Below are positions 1 through 10,000 of a DNA stretch of 64,000 nt, in pieces. The first letter of the stretch is position 1. Each line of letters begins with the position of its first letter. The stretch comes from Massilia sp. YIM B02769 (GTDB lineage: Bacteria; Pseudomonadota; Gammaproteobacteria; Burkholderiales; Burkholderiaceae_D), in contig NZ_JASNRC010000005.1 of NCBI RefSeq assembly GCF_030411995.1, forward strand, positions 307,430 to 371,429, written 5' to 3'. Under the pieces are notes generated by a model. It worked only from the letters and a program-made list of their open reading frames with translations. It was not told the origin of the DNA and made no database searches. The position numbers and the translations under genes are program-made.

Positions 1-1
1 C

Positions 2-1036
2 CCGGGCCTGGAATACGGCACCACCACCACCGAATTCCTGGCCACGGAAAAGCAGTACGACGGCGAGATCAGCCTGAACAACTACGGCCGCCCGGAAATC
101 GGCCGCACCCGCATCGACGCCAACGCCAACCTAAACAACCCCTTCGGCATCGGCGACCAGCTGGGCGTGCGCACCAGCGTGTCGGAACACGGCCTGCTGA
201 AACTCGGCGGCATCAACTACAGCCTGCCGCTGAACACCGACGGCACCCGCCTGGCGCTGAGCTACACCCACATCCGCTACGGCATCGGCGGCGAGCTGGC
301 CTCGCTCGACATCCAGGGCAAGAGCCAGCTGGCCAGCGCCACCGTGATCCACCCCTTCCTGCGCAGCGCCGCGCAAAACCTGTACGGCACCTTCGCCGTG
401 CGCAGCTTCTCGGGCAAGCAATCGGCCCTCGACGTCGAACTGTCGAAGAGCCGCGTCAGCGTATTCGAAGCCGGCGCCGCCTGGAACCACATCGACGAGC
501 GCTTCAACGTGGCCACCGCCGGCATGCGCGTCTCGACCAACTTCAACCCGTACAAGGAAGAGCACTCGAACGTCGGCCAGAAGTTCAAGATCGACGCCGA
601 CGCGAGCTACCTCTACAACCTGGACAGCAGCTGGAGCGTGAAGGCCGCGGGCGCCGCCCAGTGGACCCCGGACACCCTGGCCGACGCGGAAAAATTCAGC
701 CTCGGCGGCCCGACCTCGGTGCGCGGCTATCCGTCGGCCGACGTGCGCGCCGACCGCGGCGTGTTCGCCAGCCTGGAACTGCGCTACCGCACCCAGGTGC
801 TGGGCGCCCCGGGCTATTTCAGCACCTTCGTCGACGGCGGCCACGTGTCGCGCGTTGAACAGGTCGAAGGCCTGCCGAAGTCCTACTCGATCGGCAGCGC
901 CGGCTTCGGCGCCACCTTCTTCCCGACCCGTCAGCTGCAGCTCGACCTCATGGCCGGCACCCCGACCGGCAGCCTCGATCCGAGCGACCTGCGCAAGAAC
1001 GGCCGCCTGTGGTTCAACCTGACCACGCGCTTCTGA
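2..1036 (+). CDS. TpsB outer-membrane transporter (ShlB/FhaC family), C-terminal part
   Basis: This is the beta-barrel half of a two-partner secretion transporter. Such proteins sit in the outer membrane and export a dedicated TpsA exoprotein. The frame is open from the left window edge, so the start and the periplasmic POTRA domains lie outside; about 344 codons are visible. The Omp85/TpsB signature VRGYPSADVRADRG begins near base 719, followed by a second barrel motif, FSTFVDGG. The protein ends in LWFNLTTRF, with the terminal aromatic residue typical of outer-membrane barrels. The gene stops 25 bases before the large exoprotein gene, which is almost certainly its substrate, so the two form an operon. 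Confidence 0.9.
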   Translation, partial: PGLEYGTTTTEFLATEKQYDGEISLNNYGRPEIGRTRIDANANLNNPFGIGDQLGVRTSVSEHGLLKLGGINYSLPLNTDGTRLALSYTHIRYGIGGELASLDIQGKSQLASATVIHPFLRSAAQNLYGTFAVRSFSGKQSALDVELSKSRVSVFEAGAAWNHIDERFNVATAGMRVSTNFNPYKEEHSNVGQKFKIDADASYLYNLDSSWSVKAAGAAQWTPDTLADAEKFSLGGPTSVRGYPSADVRADRGVFASLELRYRTQVLGAPGYFSTFVDGGHVSRVEQVEGLPKSYSIGSAGFGATFFPTRQLQLDLMAGTPTGSLDPSDLRKNGRLWFNLTTRF

Positions 1037-1061
1037 TACCGCCGCCGATCCGCATCCCCGA

Positions 1062-4000
1062 ATGTCCATGCCTACGCACACCATGACCAAACATACCGCC
1101 ACGCCGTCGCACGCCCTGCCGCAACTGAAACCGCTGGTCGCCTCGCTCTTCACCTGGGTCCAGCGCCCGGGCACCCTGGCCCTGACCCTGGGCGCCATGC
1201 CGGCGCTCGCGCTGGCCAACATGCCGGCCGGCGGCAAGGTCGTCGCCGGCGCCGCCACCATCAGCATCCCGGACGGCAACCACACCATCATCAACCAGAC
1301 CAGCGACAAGGCCGTCCTGAACTGGCAATCGTTCTCGATCGGCGAAGGCGGCTACGTCCAGTTCGTCCAGCGCGACGCCAACTCGGTCGCGCTGAACCGC
1401 GTGGTCGGCTCCGACCCGTCGGCGATCCTCGGCAACCTGAGCGCCAACGGCCAGATCTTCCTGGTCAACCAGAACGGCATCTTCTTCGGCCACAGCGCCA
1501 AGGTTGACGTTGCCGGCATCGTCGCCACCACCCTCGATATCAAGGACGAGGACTTCATGCGCGGCGACTACCGCTTCTCGCGCGGCGCCAACGCGCCGGC
1601 GCGCGCCACCGTCATCAACGAAGGCGCCCTGAACGCCAATGGCGGCTACGTCGTGCTGGCCGGCGACTACGCCGCCAACAAGGGCATCGTCCAGGCCCAG
1701 TTGGGCACCGTGCTGCTGGCCTCGGGCGATTCGCTGACCCTGCAGATGGCGGGCAGCAGCCTGATCAACTACCAGGTCGACAAGGCCACCGTCGCCCACC
1801 TGGCCGGCGTCGAGAACAGCGGCCAGATCCTGGCCAACGGCGGCCGCGTCATCATGACCGCCGACGTCGCCCAGGACCTGGCCTCGACCGTCGTCAACAA
1901 CTCGGGCCTGATCCAGGCCCAGAGCGCGGTCGAGAAGAACGGCGCGATCTACTTCGAAGGCAATGGCGGCAATGTGGCCAACAGCGGCACCCTGGACGCC
2001 TCGGCGCAAGCCGGCGCAAGTGGAGCACATGGCGGCCACGTCGAGATCCGTTCGACCGGCGACATCGCCCATGAAGCAGGCAGCAAGATCGACGTCTCCG
2101 GCGCGGCCGAAGGCGTGTCGGACGCCGGCTCGGTGAACACCTGGGCCGACGGCGTCAACCGCTACAAGGAAGGCGCCAGCATTGCCGCACGCGGCGGCGC
2201 CCAGGGCGGCAACGGCGGCGACGTCGAACTGTCGGGCAACCAGGTCGTCAACCGCAGCATCGTCGACCTGAGCGCAGCCAAGGGCCAGCTCGGCACCCTG
2301 ACCCTGGACCCGCTGGCGATCACGGTCGCCGACGGCGCCGGCACGAACACCGAAGACGGCGCGACCATCTACGAACAAAACCTGGAAGCCCAGCTGAAGG
2401 TCGGCAACGTCAGCCTGCTGGCCACCGGCCAGGATGCCAGCATCACGGTTGGCGCGCTGTCCGACGGCGTGCTGGACGGCTCGAACAACGGCAGCGGCGG
2501 CTCGCTCAGCCTGCGCGCCGAGGGCAGCGGCAATCCGGCCGTGCGCTTCGCCGACAAGACCAATACCATCAAGGTCGACAAGGCCATCTCGATTTCCACC
2601 GGCGACCTCGAAGCCCCGGCCAGCGGCACCATCGACGTCGGCCACCTGCAGGCCGGCACCGGCATCGCCCTCGATTCGGGCAGCATCAAGGCGGCCAGCC
2701 TGAGTGTCCAGAAAACCATCGCCACCCCGGGCGACACCAGCTACGCGATCAACGCGCGCGCCACCAACGGCGGCATCACCGTCGACGGCGACGTCAAGCT
2801 CGACGTCACCAACACCGCGGCCGGCGCCCTGTCGACCACGGTCTCCCTGCGCGCCGACAACGGCGACGTGAACGTGGGCGGCGCCGTGACCTCGAACGCC
2901 ACCGGCCTGGGCTACTACCACTACAACTGGACCACTGCCGGCAACGACGCCACCACCTACTACGGCGAACAGCCGTGGAGCCTGGTCGGCCAGGGCGACC
3001 ACCCGATCCTGGCGAACCTGAACATCCAGGCCTCGGGCAGCGTGCGCGCCGGCGCGGTCAACGTGCTCGCCACGGACAAGAACATCGCCTTCGACACCAC
3101 CCCGGGCGGCTACTGGCAGACCGCCACCGCGACCCAGCACAACTTCTGGCGCGCGACCGGCGCCAAGGCAGCCGCCAGCGTGAGCGCCGGCGCCGACGTG
3201 GCCGTGGGCGGCAACGTCAACGTCAAGGCCGACGGCTACGCGACCGCCAGCTACGGCGAGACCGAATCCTGGCGCACGATGGTCGACAACTTCAACTACA
3301 CCAGCGGCAGCCAGACCGTGGTCACCACCCGCAGCGACGGCAACGGCGGCACCACGCAAACGTCGACCACGAACAACTACAACAACCTGAAGGGCTCGAT
3401 GAAGGGCGCCGGCGGCGATCGCTACATCTGGAAGTTCGGCCCCTACACCATCATCAACGGCGGCACGGTCCAGGACTATTCGCGTATCGATACCCGTACC
3501 GACAGCAGCGGCTCGAGCGCTTCCACCGCCATGTCCTACAGCGGCGTGAGCGGCATGAGCGCGACCCTGAACGTGAACGCCACCGGTTCGGTGGCGATGA
3601 ACGGCATGGAAGTGCGTTCGACCAACCGCTCGGCAAGCGGCAACGGCACCTTCACCGACGCCAACTGGGGCCGCCAGGACACCGCCGCCAACCTGAACGG
3701 CACCGGAGACAGCTTCACGTCGGCCCAGCAGGAAATCGACTACAGCAATGACTTCAGCACCCGCTACACCGCCGCGACGTCGACTGCCACGGCCAACATC
3801 AGCGCCGGCGACAATGCCTCGGTCACCATTGGCAACGGCAATGGCGTGAACAACGTCGTCGCCGAGCACACGAAGCTGAATGCCGCCGGCAACAACCTGG
3901 CCGGCGCCACGCTCGCCATCACCGCCGGCAGCAACAGCGGCGCCACCGGCAGCGGCCTGGTCAGCATCGCAGGCGGCCTGAATGTAAGCGGCGCGAGCGG

Positions 4001-7000
4001 CAGCGACGTCAGCCTCAACATCCGCAACTACGACGGCGGCGTCGTGCTGAGCGAAGCCGGCACCAGCGTCACCAACGCCTACAACGGCGCCGACGGCCGC
4101 GCCACCGTGCAGAGCGACAGCGCCGCCGTGCAAATGGACGGCATCGCCGTCTCCGGCGGCCGCTCGGCCTGGCTCGACGTGAACGGCGCCACCATCACCG
4201 TGGACAAGGCCTCGAGCGCCACGGCAACCGCACCGAACAGCGTCGGCACCGCGCGCATCCGCATGAACGCGGCGGGCGACATTTCGACCGGCGACATCCT
4301 TGCCACCTCGGACAAGAACCTGGTCACCCGCGTATCCGAGTACTACAACAACGGCTACGACTACACCGTCGACGGCGGCGCAGCCGCGATCGACGTACGC
4401 AGCGCTGCCGGCAGCCTGGACCTGCGCGGCGATGTCAAGGCAAGCGGCAACAAGACCGCCGACGTCAACCTGAATGCGTATGGCGCAGGCGCGACCCTGC
4501 GCACCGCCGCCGGCAAGACCGTCAGCGCCAATGCCAACGGCGCCACCTACACCAGCACGGGCTACCAGCGCTACCTGTCGGTGCCGACCTATTCGGCGAA
4601 CACCACGCTCGGTTCGAACGGCGCCATGACGCTCGGCAGCAGCGTCGAGGCCACGCTCGCCAACCGCAACGGCGCCGCCAGCGTCTACCTGGGCACGACG
4701 GGCGGCATCGACGCGGCCATCAGCCAGGCGGCCGGCGCCCGCATCCTGGCCGACGGCAGCAGCGGCAGCGTGGTCCTGCAAGCCGGCAGCGGCGCAGCCT
4801 ACGGCGCCGCCATTGACCTGCAGGGCAGCATCGCGGCCCAGGGCTCGACCGGCAGCGCCCTGGTCAACGTGACCGCGGCCTCCGGCCTGGTGCACGACTT
4901 CGGCGCCAGCTCGCGCGACAGCAATGCTTCGGTGACCGTGAATGCACGCGACGCAGCCGGCAAGCTGACCGTCGACGGCGTCGGCGCCATCAGCGGCAAC
5001 GGCAACGCCTACAACAGCGCGGCCCTGGCCATGAACGCCGCAGGTGCGCTCGATGCCGGCGCCATGCGCGCCACGGTTACCAACGTCAACACCGGCGCCA
5101 GCGCCGGCGCCACCGCCAACCTGGGTAGCGCCAACGGCGACCTGCAGCTCGGTTCGCTCGCCGTCAGCGGCGCCAAGACCGCGACCGCCATGGCGATCTC
5201 CAGCGGCAACCTGGACGCTTTCGGCGACGTTACCGCCAGCGCGAACGCGGCATCGGGCAATGCCCTGGTATCGCTGAACGCCAGCGGCGCCATGGACCTG
5301 GACGCCGACGCGTCGGCGGCGGCCACCGCCAACGGCAACCTGGGCAACGCCAGCGTCAACCTGAGCGCCGCAACCGGCATGACCCTCGACGGCGACTTGG
5401 GCGCGACCGCGGTCGGCAACGGCCAGGCCAACGTCGTCGCCAACACCGTCGCCGCCGGCTCGGTACTGGCGCAAGGCGCGGACAGCGTCATCAGCGCCAA
5501 TGGCGCCCAGAGCGGCAGCATCAGCCTGACGGCGGGCAACGCCAACAACGGCGCCTTCGATCTGCAGGGCGACCTGCGCGCCCGCGCCAACAGCGGCGCC
5601 GCCGGCATCGTGGTGAACGGCACATCCGGCACGGTCCACGACTTCAGCGCCGTCTCCACCGGCGCTGTGGCCACGGTCAGCATCAACGCCCTGAACGGCG
5701 ACCTGGCCCTGACCGGCGACGCCAGCCTCGCCGGCCTCAATGGCGCCACCCTGAACGCGGGCGCCAGCCGCGCCCTGGACGTGAGCGGCAACCTGGCCGC
5801 ATCGGCCAGCGGCGCCAATGCGCTGGCCCAGGTCAACCTGAGCGCCCTGGGCGGCACGCTGGCAGTGGAAGCCGGCGCCAGTGCGGCCGCCAGCGCCACC
5901 GGCAGCGCCGGCCGCGCCGACCTGAATGTCACCTCCACCGGCGCCATGACCGCCAACGGCGACCTGCGCGCCAATTCGCTGTCGGGCGAGGCCAGCGTCG
6001 ACCTGGCGACCCTCGGCGGCACGGCTGCCGGGATTACCCAGGGCGCCAGCTCGACCATCGCCGCCAGCGGCAACCGCGGCACGGTCGGCATCAACGCCGG
6101 GGATACCCTCCCGAACGGCGCCACCGGCGCCGCCTATGCGCTCGCCGGCGACATCCAGGCGCGCGGCACGCTCGGCACCGCCGCCATCGCGGTCAACGGC
6201 AGCGGCGGTTCGGTGCACGACTTCAGCGCGCAATCGGCCAACGGCAACGCCACGGTCACCTTGCGTGCCCTGGCACCCGCAGGCGCCCTGGCGCTCGACG
6301 GCGCCGGCAGCGTCCGCGCCAACGTCAATGCCGTCAGCGGCGCCCTGCTGAATGCAAGCGCCGCCAGCCTCGATACCGGCGCGGCCAGTCTGGCCATTAC
6401 CAACCTCAGCGCCGGCGCCACGGCCAGCGCGCGCGCCGACCTGGGCGGTGCGACGCTCACCCTTGGCGACATCGCCGTGGGCGGCAACGCCGCCATCCTG
6501 AACGCCGCCGCCGACAACAGCCTGGCCGTGACCGGCGCCCTGTCGACGGCAGCCAACGGCGCCAACGGCGCGGCCCAGACCATCGTCGCCGCCCAGGGTG
6601 TTCTCACCGTGGACGCGGGCGCCAGCGTGGCAGCGAGCGCCAGCCGCAACCTGCAGGCCGGTCTGGCATCGGCCACCGTCACCGTCTCCGGCGCCCAGGG
6701 CGTGACCCTGGACGGCAACCTGAGCGCCAGCGCAGGCGGCTACGCCGGCATCGATGTCGCGGCAGCGAACGGCAGCCTGGCCCTGAACGCGGACCAGACC
6801 GCCGCGGCGGACCGCAGCGCCAGCATCGCCAACCGCGCCATGAATGGCGGCCTGACCCAGGCTGCCGGCAGCACCCTGCACAGCAGCGCGCTGGACGGCG
6901 GCGCCGACATCGTCCTGAACAGCCTGGACGCGATGCGGATCGCCGGCAAACTGACCGCGGCGGCCACCGCCGACGGCAGCGCCGGCGGCATCCACACCGG

Positions 7001-10000
7001 CAGCGCCACGATCGGCATCGCTACCACCGGCGGCGCCCTGGCCGGCATCACCCAGGACGCCGGCAGCACGATCGAGGCGATCGGCCAGGCCGCCCGCCTG
7101 TCCGTGAATGCGGGCAGCGCCTTCCCGGCCGGCGACATCGCGAATGCCGCCGCCTTCAGCCTGAACGGCAGCCTGCGCGCCATCGACGACATCGGCGGCT
7201 CCAGCCTGGACATCGCCGGCGCGGCGGGCAATGTGCACGACTTCACGGTCGCGGCAGCGAATGCCTCGGCCAACGCCACGATCACCGCCCTTTCCGGCGA
7301 CCTGGTCCTGGACGGCGCGGGCAGCGTCAGCGCCAACGGCAGCGCCACGCTGCTGGCGGAAGCGGCAGGCGCGCTCGATGCCCGCAACGCCAATATCGCC
7401 GTAACCAGCACCGGCAACGACGGCATGGACTACGCCGACGCTTCGCTGGCGGCCTACGGCGGCGACATCCAGCTGGGCCAGGCGGCGGTCAGCGCCAACG
7501 GCGGCACGGCCGGACTGTATGCTTCGGCCAGCGGTGCGCTTGCCGTATCGGGCAATGCCAGCGCCCGCTCGACGGCGAGCGACGCCATGGTCGATCTGTC
7601 GACCACCGGCGGCGTTGCATCGACCATCACCCAGGATGGGGGCACGGCCATCGTGGCAGACGGCGCCAGCGGCGCGGTCAAGTTCCACGCTGGCAACATG
7701 AAGTACGGTAACTACGCGGCGGTGACGCTGGACGGCGACGTCCAGGCGCATGCCACTACCGGCAGCGCCGAGCTCGTCATTAGCGGCGCCAGCATGACGC
7801 TGAACGACTTCAGCGCGGCCTCGACCGGCGGCAGCGCCTTTGTCGCGATCGAGACCCTGGCTGCGGACGGCCACGTGGTCATGAACGGCAACGGCAGCGC
7901 GTCCGGCGCCACCTCGGCCGAGCTGAACGCCACGTCGTCCGGCAACATCGCTGTCAACGGCCGCCAGAGCGTCTACGCTTCCGGCACCAATGGCGATGCA
8001 CGCGTGGTGCTGGATGCCGCCGGCTCGGCCAGCGTCGCGGCGGGCGGCGTGGTCAACGTGACCGGCGCCAGCGCCAGCATGGACATCGATGCCGATGGCA
8101 GCATCGGCATCGCGGGCAGCCTGAACGCTGTCGGCAACAACGCCGGCATCGACTTGCTGGCCGCCAGCGGCAACGTCGTCCTGGACGGCAGCCTGGCCAC
8201 GCAAGGCGGCGAGCGCGGCGCCATCGGCGTGCGTGCACAGGACGGCAGCCTGACCCAGGCCGGCACCCTGCGCAGCGGTGCAAGCGCCGGCGTGGCCCAG
8301 GTCGACCTGTCGAGCAAGGGCGCGATGACGATCAGCGGCCAGGTGAGCGCAGCCGCCACGCTGGACGGCACGGTCGACGGCGCCCATACCGGCGCGGCCC
8401 TGGTCGGCCTCACCACCAATGGCGGCGCGAGCGCCACGGTCGTGCAGTCGGCCGGCAGCACCATCGCGGCCGTCGGCCGCTCGGCGCGCCTGGACGTCAA
8501 GGCTGGCAGCAGCAGCCCGTTCGAGAGCACCAGCCGCAGCGCCGCCTTCGAACTGGACGGCACCCTGCGCGTCATCGACGCCATCGGCGGCTCCAGCCTC
8601 GACATCGCCGGCGCCTCGGGCCGCGTGCACGACTTCAGCGTCGGTGCAGCCGATTCGACCGCCAGCGCCAACATCGCCGCGGTGAACGGCGACCTGGTGC
8701 TGAACGGCGCCGGCACGGTTGCCGGCAACAGCAACCGCGGCGCGGGCGCCAGCCTGAACGTCTCGGCTTCGGGCACGCTCGACACCTCGGCCGCCGTGCT
8801 GACAGTCGCCAACGCCAGCAACGGCGACAGCGCGGGCGCACAGGCCGTGCTGCAAGCCGGCGCCAGCGCCGTGCTGGGCCGCGTCGACGTGAGCAGCGTC
8901 CGTGCGTCGGTGCTCGACGTGACGGCCAACGGCCGGATCGACGCGACCACCGTTCTCGCTTCGACCGCAAGCGGTGTCGGCGGCAACGCCGGGGTCTCGC
9001 TGGCGGCGGGCGGCCTGGCCAACGTCGCGGCGAACGGCAGCGTGCAGGCCGGCGCCGCCAACGGCGCGGCCAAGCTGGCCGTGTCCGGCAACGCCGGGGT
9101 GAACCTGGACGGCCAACTCGACGCCAACGGCGCCGAGGCCCATATCGAGCTCGCTTCGGCAGCCGGCGCCATCGCGCTGAACGCCAATGTGAACGCCCTC
9201 GCCAGCCAGCAGGCCGGCATCGACGTGCAGGCCCAGGGCGGCACGCTGACCCAGGCCGCCGGCACCACGATCGCAGCCGGCGCCACCTTCGGCGCGGCCG
9301 AGGTCGACCTGTCGAGCAGTGGCGCGCTGGCGATCAACGGCAAGATCCTTGCCGCCGCCACCGCCGACGGCACGGCAGGCGGCGCCCACACCGGCGCCGC
9401 CCTGATCGGCATCACCACCACTGGTGGCGCGGCATCAAGCATCAGCCAGTCGCAGGCGAGCAGCATCGAGGCCGTCGGCCGCGCGGCACGCCTGGCGATC
9501 AACGCCGGCAACGCCAACCCGGGCGACGACGTGACGCAGGCCGCCGCCTTCAAGCTCGACGGTACCCTGCGCGCCATCGACGACATCGGCGGTTCGAGCC
9601 TGCAGATCGCCGGCGCCTCGGGCAGCGTGCACGACTTCACGGTCGCCGCAGGGGATTCGACTGCCAAGGCCAGCATCACGGCCGTGAGCGGTAACCTGGT
9701 CCTCGACGGCAAGGGCGAGGTCAGCGGCGCCGACGCCACGCTGGACGCCAGCGCCGCCGGCAAGCTGGACGTAGTGAACGCCCTGGCCGTGAGCGGCAAG
9801 GCCGACGCCGGCATCGAGCTGGCGGGCCAACAGGGCGTGACCCTGGGCGCCGCGCTGAACGCGAGCGCCGACCGGGCCTACATCGACGTCAGCGCCGCCA
9901 GCGGCAACGTCGCCCTGAACAGCGCCGTGACGGCACTGGGCGGGGACCGCGCCTCGGTGGCCGTGCAGGCCCTGAACGGCAGCCTGACCCAGGCCGCCGG

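Noticed and set aside
1014..9389. An open frame of 2791 codons on the minus strand, antisense to the adhesin gene
   Set aside because: It is a by-product of strong G+C codon bias in the adhesin (GC-rich third positions remove stops on the opposite strand). The product is a low-complexity Ala/Gly/Val/Arg/His/Asp string with no domain, and it ends inside the TpsB gene.
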